Below, piece after piece: positions 53,654 to 62,338 of a stretch of 64,000 nt of DNA. The notes below the pieces were generated by a model. That model searched no databases. It saw nothing but the letters and a program-made list of their open reading frames with translations, and had not been told where the DNA came from. The stretch spans positions 72,224-136,223 of the forward strand of contig CAYRHN010000011.1 of assembly GCA_964424115.1 (NCBI GenBank). The letters run 5' to 3'. Each line of letters starts with the position of its first letter. Within the stretch, counting starts at the first letter, position 1. The stretch comes from CAYRHN01 sp964424115 (GTDB lineage: Bacteria > Chloroflexota > Anaerolineae > Anaerolineales > Anaerolineaceae). The position numbers and the translations under genes are program-made.

Positions 53654-56254
53654 ATGAAAAATCTTGTTCTCGGTTCTCGGTCAGTAAGAACTTGCTTGTC
53701 TATTCTCATGGCTTTTGCGATTCTAATTCAAGTGGTCTTGCCAGTTTCTGCATCTACTGGTTCGTGGACAGGTACAGGCTCAATGCATACTGGACGCTGG
53801 CTGCATACGGCCACTCTACTGAGTGATGGAAGGGTTTTAGTCGCTGGCGGGGTCAGCCCCAGCGGAGTAACTGCCAGTGCGGAATTATTTGATCCGAATA
53901 CAGGTCTTTGGACGGTTACTGGTTCAATGAATTATGCACGGCATGTTCACACAGCAACCTTATTACCAAATGGTAAGGTATTGGTTGTGGGAGGTCTGAA
54001 TGTAAACTCGCTTGGAAGTGCAGAATTATATGATCCCCAAACAGGGTTATGGACAATAACGAATTCATTAAATGTCGCAAGGCGGGAGCACACTGCTACC
54101 CTGTTAGATAATGGGAAAGTCTTAATTGCTGGAGGATATGACGGAAGTCAATACCTGAAAAGCGCGGAGCTTTATGATCCCTCAATTGGATTTTGGTCAT
54201 TCACTGGTTCTATGAATTTTGCTCGAACAGTGCATACGCAAACCCTGTTAGAAAATGGAAAAGTTTTAGTTGCGGGCGGTGAAGGTTCTGGTGGATATCT
54301 CTCCAGCGCGGAATTATACAATCCGACAACGGGGATATGGACTTCAACTTCCTCCATGCACAGTGCTCATTGCAATCATACTGCCACTTTATTGTCCGAT
54401 GGGCTTGTTCTGATAGCAGGTCATGCAACTGACTCGAATTCAGAAATATTCGATCTAAATACTGGAACCTGGACGGTAAAAGCTTCAATGCATGATATTC
54501 GAAGAAATTCAGAATCTGTGCTATTACCGGATGGCAAAGTGCTTGTAGCAGGCGGAAGTATTTGGGGCGATCCCCCTGGTACTTCATACAGTGTTGAGTT
54601 ATTCGACCCAGATACCAACACTTGGTCTTATGCACCATCAATGAATTATCGTAGAGGGCTGGCGGCTTCGACCATGCTGAAGGACGGTCGATTTCTAATC
54701 TCCGGGGGGGATCCCAATGGTTCATCGATAAGTGCTGAATTATATAAAGGCCCCCTCTTTGTTAGTGTTGAACAGAGCGTTGGTCAATCTGATCCAACAA
54801 ATACTATCCCCATTGATTTCACTGTAACATTTACCCAACCTGTGACGGGTTTCGGTGAGAGTGATGTGGATTTTACTGGAAGTACAACCCCTGGAACATT
54901 GACAGCTTCGATTTCCGGAAGCGGTGCGACCTATACTGTCTCAGTGTCTGGCATGACAGGCGACGGGATTGTGGCAGTCTCAATTCCTGCAGGTGTTGCT
55001 CAAGATAGTGAAGGGAACCTGAATAACCAGAGCACTAGCACAGACAATACTGTTGCTTATGATGTCACACCCCCAGATACGAATATGGCTTCTACTCCAG
55101 CCAGCGTCAATAATGAAACACGTGCCGAATTCGCCTTTTCCAGCCCAGAGGATACAGCCGTATTTGAGTGTGCAATCGATGAGGATGAATATGGTACTTG
55201 CATCAGTCCCTTGATATACCTGGATTTGCTTGAAGGTGATCATTTATTCCAGGTCCACGCAAAGGACCTGGCTGGAAATGTAGATCTATCCCCTGCTACG
55301 TATACTTGGGAGATTGATCTAACCGAACCTGATACTGCTATAGATTCAAACCCCGACAATCTCACAAATAGCAGAACCGCAGATTTTGAATTTTCGAGTG
55401 CTGAAATTGGCGCAATCTTTGAGTGTTCGCTTGACACAGACCCGTTTAGTCCATGTGCAAACCCCAAGACCTACACAAATCTAACAGAAGGGGAGCATAA
55501 TTTCTCGGTTCGTGCGATTGATCTGGCAACTAACGTGGATCAAACACCCGCAACATACACATGGGTGGTTGATTTGACTCCGCCGGACACAAGTATTGAC
55601 TCACATCCGCCTAGCCCAATCAACAGTTCAACGGCTAACTTTACATTTTCCAGTCAGGATACCACAGCTATTTTTGAGTGTTCTTTAGATAGCACCGAAT
55701 ATGATCTATGCGTCAGTCCAGCTTCATACTCTGATTTGAGTCAGGGGTCTCATGTATTCTTTGTGCGAGCAGTAGATCTGGCTGGGAACCTGGATCCATC
55801 GCCCGCATTCTATTTCTGGATTGTTGTATACAATCCGGTGCCGACTATTACGAATATAAATCCGTCTTCTATTCTTATTGGTAGCGATCAGTTTGTTTTG
55901 ACAGTTACCGGTTCCAATTTTATGGATGGATCAGAAATCTATTGGGGAACAAGTACTCTTGAAACCGATTTCATAAGCCAGACAGAATTACGCGCTCCAG
56001 TACCATCGGAACTGTTGCAGATTGCGGGACCAGTAAGTATAAAAGTAGTTAATCCTGGGCCTGGGGGCGGAAATTCCAATAGCGTTGCCTTTTTAGTCTT
56101 GGAATATAAAGTGTATTTACCGGTTGTAAGCAGTCAAACGACTTCCAAGTTGATGGAAATTTTCACGTGGAAAGAATTAGTAACTGGTGGTCTTGAGGCA
56201 TGTGCAGAAAGGGAGCCCATCTTGCTGGCGTTCTTACATACTTTTCTCCGTTAG
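53654..56254 (+). CDS. Secreted kelch-repeat protein with Ig-like and IPT/TIG domains
   Basis: 866 residues. The ATG at 53654 follows GGGAGAAG and begins a signal peptide (MKNLVLGSRSVRTCL..., cut after VSAS). Seven kelch-type blades (about 32-370; core HTATLLxNGKVLVAGG and AELYDPxTGxW) make a propeller. Then one Ig-like domain (about 375-470), three ~84-residue tandem repeats (about 470-725) and an IPT/TIG domain (about 735-815). The usual end motif KVYLPVVS is followed by about 40 unrelated residues, as though a stop codon had been lost. Likely cell-surface; low GC. Confidence 0.85.
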   Translation: MKNLVLGSRSVRTCLSILMAFAILIQVVLPVSASTGSWTGTGSMHTGRWLHTATLLSDGRVLVAGGVSPSGVTASAELFDPNTGLWTVTGSMNYARHVHTATLLPNGKVLVVGGLNVNSLGSAELYDPQTGLWTITNSLNVARREHTATLLDNGKVLIAGGYDGSQYLKSAELYDPSIGFWSFTGSMNFARTVHTQTLLENGKVLVAGGEGSGGYLSSAELYNPTTGIWTSTSSMHSAHCNHTATLLSDGLVLIAGHATDSNSEIFDLNTGTWTVKASMHDIRRNSESVLLPDGKVLVAGGSIWGDPPGTSYSVELFDPDTNTWSYAPSMNYRRGLAASTMLKDGRFLISGGDPNGSSISAELYKGPLFVSVEQSVGQSDPTNTIPIDFTVTFTQPVTGFGESDVDFTGSTTPGTLTASISGSGATYTVSVSGMTGDGIVAVSIPAGVAQDSEGNLNNQSTSTDNTVAYDVTPPDTNMASTPASVNNETRAEFAFSSPEDTAVFECAIDEDEYGTCISPLIYLDLLEGDHLFQVHAKDLAGNVDLSPATYTWEIDLTEPDTAIDSNPDNLTNSRTADFEFSSAEIGAIFECSLDTDPFSPCANPKTYTNLTEGEHNFSVRAIDLATNVDQTPATYTWVVDLTPPDTSIDSHPPSPINSSTANFTFSSQDTTAIFECSLDSTEYDLCVSPASYSDLSQGSHVFFVRAVDLAGNLDPSPAFYFWIVVYNPVPTITNINPSSILIGSDQFVLTVTGSNFMDGSEIYWGTSTLETDFISQTELRAPVPSELLQIAGPVSIKVVNPGPGGGNSNSVAFLVLEYKVYLPVVSSQTTSKLMEIFTWKELVTGGLEACAEREPILLAFLHTFLR
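55066..55830 (+). repeat. Three tandem ~84-residue repeats inside the kelch protein
   Basis: Each unit has PPDT..S.P...N...A.F.FSS, then FECSLD and, about ten residues later, a second Cys, then the ending G.H.F.VRA.DLAGN.D.SPATYTW. The paired Cys suggest one disulfide per unit. The DNA copies are already well diverged. Confidence 0.8.
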
Positions 56255-56347
56255 ATTAAGATCCAAGAGAGCATTGATTTAGACATAACGAGCTACTGAT
56301 CTATAGTATTTGGTCAGTAGCTCGTAAATATTTATAAACAGTATCAA

Positions 56348-57085
56348 TTATTTCCCGCCTAGCACCTCACAGACGTAGGATGCCGACGAATCGCACAACA
56401 CGGCGATGGCCGAGGCCGGCAGTTCTGGCCACTGTTGGCGCGCGGCCAGGATGCGCTCGCGCTTCTCTGGGGCGAACAATTTCTGGAACAGATCACCCAC
56501 CGCACTGAAGCGTTCTTGTTCGGTCTGCGCCTGCTGTTCAGCTCGTTTGCGCAAGGCTTCTGTCTGGCGCAATTGCTCGCGCAGGTCGTTGATCTGGGAG
56601 CGAAGGTTGGCTACTTCCGGGTCTTCCTCCGCTTCGGCCTCGCTGACATTGGACAGCACCCGGGCGAAGAGGAAAGACACGAAAGGCAGCACTGCGCCGA
56701 ACCCCAGTTGGTACACCTGCTGCGGGATGCCCCAGCTGGCGAAGATGGTCAGTTCCTGGCCGAACTCCACGGCATGGGCCAAATTCGCCAGGGCGGAGAT
56801 TGCCAGGCTAACCAGCAAGCCGAACGAATAGGCGTTCAGGTAGCGGTAGGCGAACTTCTGCCGTCCTGATATGCGCCTGGGGGTGGTTTCGATGTGGCGC
56901 GCCAGGCGGTGGGTCAGGACCGCAATGGCAGCCTCGAAGGCAAAGGAGGCTGCCCCGGCCACGATCAACGCCCAGGCACCCCAGGAGGGGTCTTCAAAGC
57001 GGTAAAATAACCAGGTGGTGTGCGGCAGCAGAACGCCCAACAAGGCGATATAGATAGCCCAAATGATCTTGGTAGTTCGGCTCAT
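56348..57085 (-). CDS. Membrane protein with coiled coil and C-terminal HTH-like region
   Basis: 245 residues. Four or five TM segments (about 7-25, 35-58, 85-105, 118-145), then a coiled coil (about 150-200), and a C-terminal segment with ASAIAVLCDSSASYV that could be a helix-turn-helix. ATGA overlap with the ATPase upstream. Last gene of the minus-strand phage-like module; function unknown. Confidence 0.65.
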   Translation of the reverse strand: MSRTTKIIWAIYIALLGVLLPHTTWLFYRFEDPSWGAWALIVAGAASFAFEAAIAVLTHRLARHIETTPRRISGRQKFAYRYLNAYSFGLLVSLAISALANLAHAVEFGQELTIFASWGIPQQVYQLGFGAVLPFVSFLFARVLSNVSEAEAEEDPEVANLRSQINDLREQLRQTEALRKRAEQQAQTEQERFSAVGDLFQKLFAPEKRERILAARQQWPELPASAIAVLCDSSASYVCEVLGGK

Positions 57086-58062
57086 GGCTTGTCCGTTTCT
57101 GCACTTTGCTGGCGCAGGGCGGATTTGGCCACGCGCACATCCGGCCCACCCACGCGCACGACCTCGCCTTCGCGCATACGGCTGGCTAGGTAGCCCAGTT
57201 CTGCCGGCATATTCTCTGGCGGCGTGTTGGTGGCCATCACCGTCAGCAGCTGATCGCGTTCTTCATAGCGGCTGTTGAGCAGGCGAAAGATGGTTTGCAT
57301 GGCCCAACCGGTCAGGCTGGCTTTGTCCAGTTCATCCAGGCACAGTACCTTTGCCTTGCGGTAGTTTTGAACTAACTGTTCGGCTTTGTCGTCTCCCTCG
57401 CCAAACAGGTCGCGGATCTCCTGGAGCAGATCGGGCAGGGTGATATATCTGCCCATGACATCGACGTGGCGGAAGCCATTGACCAGGGCTTTGAGCAAGT
57501 GGGTTTTGCCCACGCCGTATTCTTCACTGACAAAGGTGACAAACCCATTCGGCTGGCGATTCATCCCCAGTAGCCTGCGCGCCTGCTGTAGGGCGAGGGC
57601 TTTCTCCGAGAAAGCGCCCTTGACACTGAAGGTTCCCAGGCTGATCTCCAGATCCAGACCGGATAGACCGCAGTTGCGCTCCAAGTAGAGCCGGTTTTGA
57701 CCGGCTTTACACACCGGGCACCAGGCCACTTTCAATTCGCCCAGATACCAGCCTGGCCGGGGATGTTCCAGCCATTTGCATTTGCCACGCGGGTGCTGGA
57801 AGGGACCATCACTGATCAGATAGACCAGCATGATCTCACAACCGCCGCAGTTCGGGCATTGTAAGGGATGGTGCGTGTCTGGTGACAACGGGACCGCTTT
57901 AGGATCTTCCTGGTAGATTTCAAACTCGGCCGGCCAGACGCGTTTCCAGACAGAGGCTGGATTGGGCTCATCCTTAGGGACAATTTTGGCGTCAATCCGG
58001 GCGATCATTGCCCGCATGGAGGAAAGAGACTGCTGGATGGTTTTGGGGTGTTCGTCGTTCAA
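57082..58062 (-). CDS. DnaC/IstB-like AAA+ helicase-loader ATPase
   Basis: 326 residues from a TTG start overlapping the previous stop codon (TTGA), behind GGAGG. The ORF is open further upstream to 58188, but that part overlaps the preceding gene. Two Cys pairs (CPNCGG near 72, WCPVCKAG near 115) suggest zinc ribbons. Walker A GVGKTHLL near 185 and Walker B LCLDELDKAS near 247. Phage- and element-type loaders deliver replicative helicase to the origin. Confidence 0.85.
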   Translation of the reverse strand: MNDEHPKTIQQSLSSMRAMIARIDAKIVPKDEPNPASVWKRVWPAEFEIYQEDPKAVPLSPDTHHPLQCPNCGGCEIMLVYLISDGPFQHPRGKCKWLEHPRPGWYLGELKVAWCPVCKAGQNRLYLERNCGLSGLDLEISLGTFSVKGAFSEKALALQQARRLLGMNRQPNGFVTFVSEEYGVGKTHLLKALVNGFRHVDVMGRYITLPDLLQEIRDLFGEGDDKAEQLVQNYRKAKVLCLDELDKASLTGWAMQTIFRLLNSRYEERDQLLTVMATNTPPENMPAELGYLASRMREGEVVRVGGPDVRVAKSALRQQSAETDKP

Positions 58063-59039
58063 TGCAGTGCCTCCTGCATGGCTTTGATTTCCTCCTCGGA
58101 ATAAAGCACGATCCCGGAACGGGCCTTGCCGGAGGTTTGATCCGGTGGGGTATTGGGATCTTCCAGCGCCCATTCCAGCCAGCCACACCCCAGACGGCTG
58201 TAGGTCTTACCGCTCTTACCGCGTGTGCTGCACCAGCGCGAATAGACTGGCTTGAGATGTGCCACGAGGTCCTCCTGGGAGGGGAAACGCGAGCGCAGCG
58301 AAAGGATCAGATCTGTGGCCGCGTCACGGATGCTGGGCGGGATAGTGGTATAGCCGGTTGTTTCGCAATACACCTTCTCGGCAAAATCCAGATCGGGGAT
58401 TTCTCCAAATTGGATCATGGCTGAGGCTGTAGCAGCTGGATTGGAGGTCTTTGATGAAAATCCAGTACAATCATCCGGATGAGTATCGCGCGCGGGTTGT
58501 TCCTCTTCTCTCTCCTTGTCTTTCTCTTGTACTTCTTCTTTAACTTCTCCTTCTTCTCCGGGGTAAGCAGGCCGGTTAGGTATCCCGATAGGTATCCTGG
58601 TACGTAACGGCTTAGGTTGCGGGGCAAATCCACCAGGAATGTTCCAGTTCTCGGTATAGATTTGCGATCCTTTGTGGATCTTGACGCGGTCATTCCATTC
58701 TGGGGGGGCGGGATAACGGGAGGGTGCTGCCCAGGATGGGGATTGATATTTCCACCAGTGGGTCAGTTGGAGAAAAGCTTTTCCCCCAACTTCATAAGCG
58801 ATCAAGCCGCCACCTTTTTGCAATTCTTGAAGCGCGTCCTCAATTTGCTCCACAGGGGTATCGTCTAATGGAAACACATCCGAGCGAATAAGCCTGGCAT
58901 TGTTGATCAGCCGGCCCTGGTCGTCTGCGCAGGTCACGATCAATCCAACCCACAGCAGGCGCCCCAGAAGGTTCAGGGTGCTGATAACTTCATCCCGCCA
59001 AATATCACCGGAGATCATTCGCCGTTGTGTAGCTCCCAT
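58059..59039 (-). CDS. Phage-type replication initiator/organiser (DnaD-like)
   Basis: 326 residues from the ATG at 59039 with GGAGGTG upstream (the GTG at 59051 is part of it). N-terminal winged-helix-like region (RDEVISTLNLLGRLLWVGLI from about 15; GGKAFLQLTHWWKYQ near 85, typical of phage replication initiators), a highly charged Glu/Lys linker (about 160-185), and a C-terminal region (220-320). It precedes the AAA loader, the normal order of a phage replication module. Confidence 0.78.
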   Translation of the reverse strand: MGATQRRMISGDIWRDEVISTLNLLGRLLWVGLIVTCADDQGRLINNARLIRSDVFPLDDTPVEQIEDALQELQKGGGLIAYEVGGKAFLQLTHWWKYQSPSWAAPSRYPAPPEWNDRVKIHKGSQIYTENWNIPGGFAPQPKPLRTRIPIGIPNRPAYPGEEGEVKEEVQEKDKEREEEQPARDTHPDDCTGFSSKTSNPAATASAMIQFGEIPDLDFAEKVYCETTGYTTIPPSIRDAATDLILSLRSRFPSQEDLVAHLKPVYSRWCSTRGKSGKTYSRLGCGWLEWALEDPNTPPDQTSGKARSGIVLYSEEEIKAMQEALH

Positions 59040-59041
59040 GC

Positions 59042-59446
59042 TCACCTCCACAAAGAGAGCTGGCTGGTGTGTTTGGGTTTTTCGGGCGCAATGGCTGGGA
59101 TGGATGCCTGACGCATCGAGCGGATTACATCCCCCAGGTGGCGGTGGCGTGCTTCCATCTCGGCCACGCAGGCTTCAAGTTCGCTTTTGCTGGCGGCCAA
59201 CCAACGGCCAGACTTTCCGGATTCGCTTAGCACCGGCACGCGGTGGTCGCGGCGCAGCATTTCAATGGCCTCGCGCATCTGGCGTTCGGTGGTGGTATTG
59301 AATTTGCCCAGAATAGCCACTGTCAGGTCATGTAGAGTGATCTTGTTCTGTTCGCCGACATGGTTGGTGAGCACTTCAAAGATCTCATGCACCAGGCCCT
59401 CGGGCATATTGTCCAGGAGTTCGTCATAGAAGGGGGTAGTGCTCAT
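59042..59446 (-). CDS. Small winged-helix-like protein
   Basis: 134 residues. Residues about 33-90 (KITLHDLTVAILGKF, then RQMREAIEMLRRDH) look like a winged helix-turn-helix. Stop codon adjoins the start region of the initiator; probably part of the replication/regulatory module. Confidence 0.6.
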   Translation of the reverse strand: MSTTPFYDELLDNMPEGLVHEIFEVLTNHVGEQNKITLHDLTVAILGKFNTTTERQMREAIEMLRRDHRVPVLSESGKSGRWLAASKSELEACVAEMEARHRHLGDVIRSMRQASIPAIAPEKPKHTSQLSLWR

Positions 59447-59637
59447 TCATTACCTTCTTTCTTGCTGTTGGTTTGTGCAGCGCCAAACTTGTTTTTTACC
59501 TCTCGCCACCAGGCTGAGCATTGCGGACAGGCGCGCAGGTGTTCCTGCATCTTCTGTTTCACCCGCACTGTGTTCAAGTTGTTGCATGCGCATAGTTTTT
59601 CGTAGAGCGTCCAATAAACAGGACATCGTATCGTCAT
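59443..59637 (-). CDS. Small zinc-finger-like protein
   Basis: 64 residues; zinc-ligand pattern HLRACPQCSAWW near 33 (H-x3-C-x2-C), like zf-HC2 anti-sigma domains. ATGA overlap with the next gene. Confidence 0.6.
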   Translation of the reverse strand: MTIRCPVYWTLYEKLCACNNLNTVRVKQKMQEHLRACPQCSAWWREVKNKFGAAQTNSKKEGNE

Positions 59638-59659
59638 AAAGGGTCCTTTCTGTACTAAA

Positions 59660-59701
59660 CCCTCCCGGCGGCCTGGTCTGAAAACCAGGCCGCTTGGGGA
59701 G
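59660..59701. terminator. Hairpin between replication-module genes
   Basis: Inner stem GCGGCCTGGT / ACCAGGCCGC (59668-59677, 59684-59693), extended by the CCTCCC/GGGGAGG flanks. No T run follows on the minus strand; it may reduce, rather than stop, transcription. Confidence 0.6.
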
Positions 59702-59714
59702 GAGAAAAACGGAT

Positions 59715-60722
59715 TTAGAAGGGGGGCTGGTAACCGGCTGGGGTTGCCAGACTGGCAGGGGTCACTTGGGGCTGCCGTCCGCCGGCGCGTTCCAGTTCAG
59801 ACAGAATGGCATTTGCTTCTTGTGCGGCTTGCACGCTAGCTGCCCAGGCTCCACCGCTGTCTTTGGTCGGGTTCAGCCATAAGAAGAGGGCGATCAGGTA
59901 GTTGTCGGGGATCTCACTGATCGAGTCTTTGCCGGTCAGGTACAGCTGCACCTGGTGGCGTTTGGTTTGGGTATCCCCGGAGGCGAAGCACAATTCCAGT
60001 ACCGGGGCGATCACCCCGCGTTTTCCTTCTGAGATTGGCTTGCCGGCGTATTGTTTGGCCAGTTGCTCGATGTGAGTTTTAACTTCCTCGGGCTTGCGGG
60101 TTGCGCCAGCCGGCAGCTGAGGGCTGCTATTTGATTGGATAGGAGTATGTGCCATTGGTGTTGTCTGGCGCTTTCCGTTGGCGGCGGGAGCAAGCTGGCG
60201 GCCTTCCCAGCGCACAAACAGGCGCTTGGGATGTTTCTTGTCGGCCTCGCCTTCGTAGCGCGGGTTCAGTTTCCATACCAGTGACACGCCATTGACCGGA
60301 TGGACGAATTTCTTGTCCTTCTCCGAGTTTTTGCCGCGTTCGATGGCGGTATCTCCTTCGAACAAGGCCAGGTCCGTGACGGGATAGGTGAAGGCGTTCT
60401 GGAAGGCTTCCAGGTCTTCAGGGTTATTGAGGTAAATGCTCAGCGTGCGAAAATATCCGCCGCAGTACACATCCACCAGAGGGGTGATGCTGTTGTCATC
60501 GTTGCGTTTCTCGCGCCGGGCAATGTGGGTGATCTTTTCTACCGTCTCATCCTGATCCAATGGAGCAAGTTCGCTTAACCAGCCGGCTTGCAGGTAGATA
60601 TCCACAGCAGCCAGCATGGCCTGGGCGGTTTCGATTGTGGTATTTAAAGAGACGGGCAGCGAAACAGGAATACCCGATGGATGGTAAAGGAGGACGGAGC
60701 CGTTAAAGTGATCCGTGATCAT
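59715..60722 (-). CDS. Phage-like protein of unknown function
   Basis: 335 residues, soluble. The middle has VWKLNPRYEGEADKKHPK, and then a Gln/Pro/Ser linker near 190-215; the C-terminal half ends in Pro/Ala-rich sequence. It lies in a phage-type replication module where ssDNA-binding or annealing proteins are usual, but I see no motif that proves this. Confidence 0.6.
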   Translation of the reverse strand: MITDHFNGSVLLYHPSGIPVSLPVSLNTTIETAQAMLAAVDIYLQAGWLSELAPLDQDETVEKITHIARREKRNDDNSITPLVDVYCGGYFRTLSIYLNNPEDLEAFQNAFTYPVTDLALFEGDTAIERGKNSEKDKKFVHPVNGVSLVWKLNPRYEGEADKKHPKRLFVRWEGRQLAPAANGKRQTTPMAHTPIQSNSSPQLPAGATRKPEEVKTHIEQLAKQYAGKPISEGKRGVIAPVLELCFASGDTQTKRHQVQLYLTGKDSISEIPDNYLIALFLWLNPTKDSGGAWAASVQAAQEANAILSELERAGGRQPQVTPASLATPAGYQPPF

Positions 60723-60737
60723 ATTTTTTAACCTTTC

Positions 60738-61016
60738 TTAGAATGAGATTTCTGTATCGAGGCTGCTGGAGCTTTCTGAATTGTTGCCAGCTTTTTCAGG
60801 GAAGTAGATGGATTGACCGCAGTCAGGGCAGTAAGCAGAGGCTTCAAAGTGGTCTGGGCCGGATTCCGAGAAGATTGATCCGGGGTGGACCAGTTTAGAA
60901 ATAATCTCCAGGTTTTGATGCCTGCAAGAAAAGCGATAGCCGTACACGCCGGCTGGCTTGCGATTCCAGGGCTGCATCTCGATAGAAATGGGGGATTGTT
61001 TGGTTGTGGGAGACAT
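60738..61016 (-). CDS. Small zinc-ribbon protein
   Basis: 92 residues from the ATG at 61016 with GGAG 6 nt upstream. Cys/His pairs: CRHQN near 31, then CPDCGQ near 63. Function unknown. Confidence 0.6.
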   Translation of the reverse strand: MSPTTKQSPISIEMQPWNRKPAGVYGYRFSCRHQNLEIISKLVHPGSIFSESGPDHFEASAYCPDCGQSIYFPEKAGNNSESSSSLDTEISF

Positions 61017-61056
61017 GCTATACTCCATGTACGATTTCAAATCTGTAAGGGCAATT

Positions 61057-61080
61057 CCCCGCTTGCCGGCGGGGTTTTGC
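61057..61080 (+). terminator. Terminator-like hairpin on the plus strand
   Basis: Stem CCCCGC/GCGGGG (61057-61062, 61069-61074) followed by TTTTGCTTT on the plus strand, opposite to the surrounding genes. It would stop antisense transcription if used. Confidence 0.45.
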
Positions 61081-61081
61081 T

Positions 61082-61300
61082 TTAATGGACAACGGGTTTG
61101 GTTTTATCCAATAATCTCCTCCCTTCTTTGCGCCATTGGCCCAGGGTTTGCATGGAGCGCGCCCAGCGGGTGTATTGCTCAGGGCCTAACAATTCAGACA
61201 GGTCGGCCTGCAGTTGGTCGTCAGCCTCTTGCATCAGCAGGGTGTATTCGCGGAAAGCCTGAAAATTTTTCAAGCTGCCGCGCATGTGCGCCCGACTCAT
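61082..61300 (-). CDS. Small hypothetical protein
   Basis: 72 residues, Gln/Glu/Arg-rich and helical, ATGA overlap with the HTH gene. No recognised motif. Confidence 0.55.
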   Translation of the reverse strand: MSRAHMRGSLKNFQAFREYTLLMQEADDQLQADLSELLGPEQYTRWARSMQTLGQWRKEGRRLLDKTKPVVH

Positions 61301-61608
61301 TGGGCACCTCCTTGCGCCTGGTTGGGTTGGGATCCGATAGTATCAACCATTGAAATGACGCTATTTGCGGAAGCGTTGGCTTTGGGTGGTTCACTCTCCT
61401 CTGGCTGCACCAGCCAATCAGCCAGCGGTGCGCCATAGGCCAGTAGGATCCGGCCAAGCGCTTCCGGCGTGACCGAGGCTTTCCCGCGCAGCAGGTTGTA
61501 GGCATGCTGGTAGCAAAAGCCGGTGGCCTTATGGAAGTCGGCCGGGCGCACATGGTTCCTGAGCGCCCAGGTTTGCAAACGATATTTAAGGGTGGTACTT
61601 GGTAACAT
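61297..61608 (-). CDS. Cro/cI-like helix-turn-helix regulator
   Basis: 103 residues from the ATG at 61608 behind AAAGGAGAA. Helix-turn-helix: LRNHVRPADFHKATGFCYQ and AYNLLRGKASVTPEALGRI (about 16-56). The first gene of the minus-strand module, so a likely controller of it. The Pro/Ser/Ala-rich end is probably disordered. Confidence 0.75.
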   Translation of the reverse strand: MLPSTTLKYRLQTWALRNHVRPADFHKATGFCYQHAYNLLRGKASVTPEALGRILLAYGAPLADWLVQPEESEPPKANASANSVISMVDTIGSQPNQAQGGAQ

Positions 61609-61643
61609 GGTTCTCCTTTCGAATAAGTAGTTAAAACGAAAAA

Positions 61644-61692
61644 CGGCCATACAATGACCGCCTTGTTCTTAGCGATCGCGATTGTATGACCG
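61644..61692. promoter_or_regulatory. Inverted repeat in the leader of the HTH operon
   Basis: CGGCCATACAAT (61644-61655) and ATTGTATGACCG (61681-61692) pair at 11 of 12 positions with a 25-nt loop. It could be an operator or RNA structure. A TATAAT on the minus strand (61780-61775) may be the -10 of the operon. Confidence 0.55.
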
Positions 61693-61917
61693 ATTGGTTG
61701 TGTGTTGCCACGCCCCTTTGGGACGCTCACATCATTGGCTTGGTTTTGTTCAATTGTGTCTTGCCCCTATGAATATTATAACACAAACGTAGATTGCATA
61801 AATTATAACGGTGCGTTGGTTTTTGGTCCCGTAAATGGTTGGCGATTATCTACAATGCGTCTGGAGGGGAAACTCAGAATTCAACATCCTATAGGGCAGA
61901 AATTCCACATCCAAATC

Positions 61918-62045
61918 GTGTCTGTCCCTTTTTTGGTGGGTTTTTGGGAATGCGCCACAGGTGGGGGTAAAAAAATATCAAAATTTGTCTTTTTACCCCC
62001 ACAGGTAGGGGTTGAAAAGTCACCAACCAATTTTGGGACAGACAC
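61918..62045. mobile_element. 128-bp palindromic MITE-like element
   Basis: Perfect outer arms GTGTCTGTCCC / GGGACAGACAC (61918-61928, 62035-62045) and a perfect inner pair GTGGGGGTAAAAA / TTTTTACCCCCAC (61961-61973, 61990-62002). The parts between also partly pair. It has no ORF. Such foldback elements are mobilised by a transposase in trans; none is in view. Confidence 0.65.
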
Positions 62046-62125
62046 TCCAAATCATTGCTCTTTTCATGGATTTGCTATATTATTTCTTTACACTTACACC
62101 ATCCTATAAACCTGTCCAGTCTTAA

Positions 62126-62302
62126 GGTTCGCCAGGGGAAAGAGGAATAAACGAAGAGATAGAGTTCTACCAAATCATACATGCTGAACATGAATTTCAC
62201 ACGGTAAAGGCAATTGATAAAATTCAGAATCAGGTGGTCTATTTTGCTTATTTATTATTGGTAGATGGGACGAGCAGCAAGGTCGGATCATCAACCCAAT
62301 GA
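62126..62302 (+). pseudogene. Short coding-like fragment without a normal start
   Basis: The frame is open for about 58 codons, with a segment IEFYQIIHAEHEFHTVKA and later QNQVVYFAYLLLVDG. AGAGGA lies just before an ATA where ATG would be expected, so this may be a decayed gene start. Chance ORFs of this length occur in AT-rich DNA. Confidence 0.3.
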
Positions 62303-62338
62303 GAGTTGGGGGATATAAAGGAATGGAAGCTACACACT

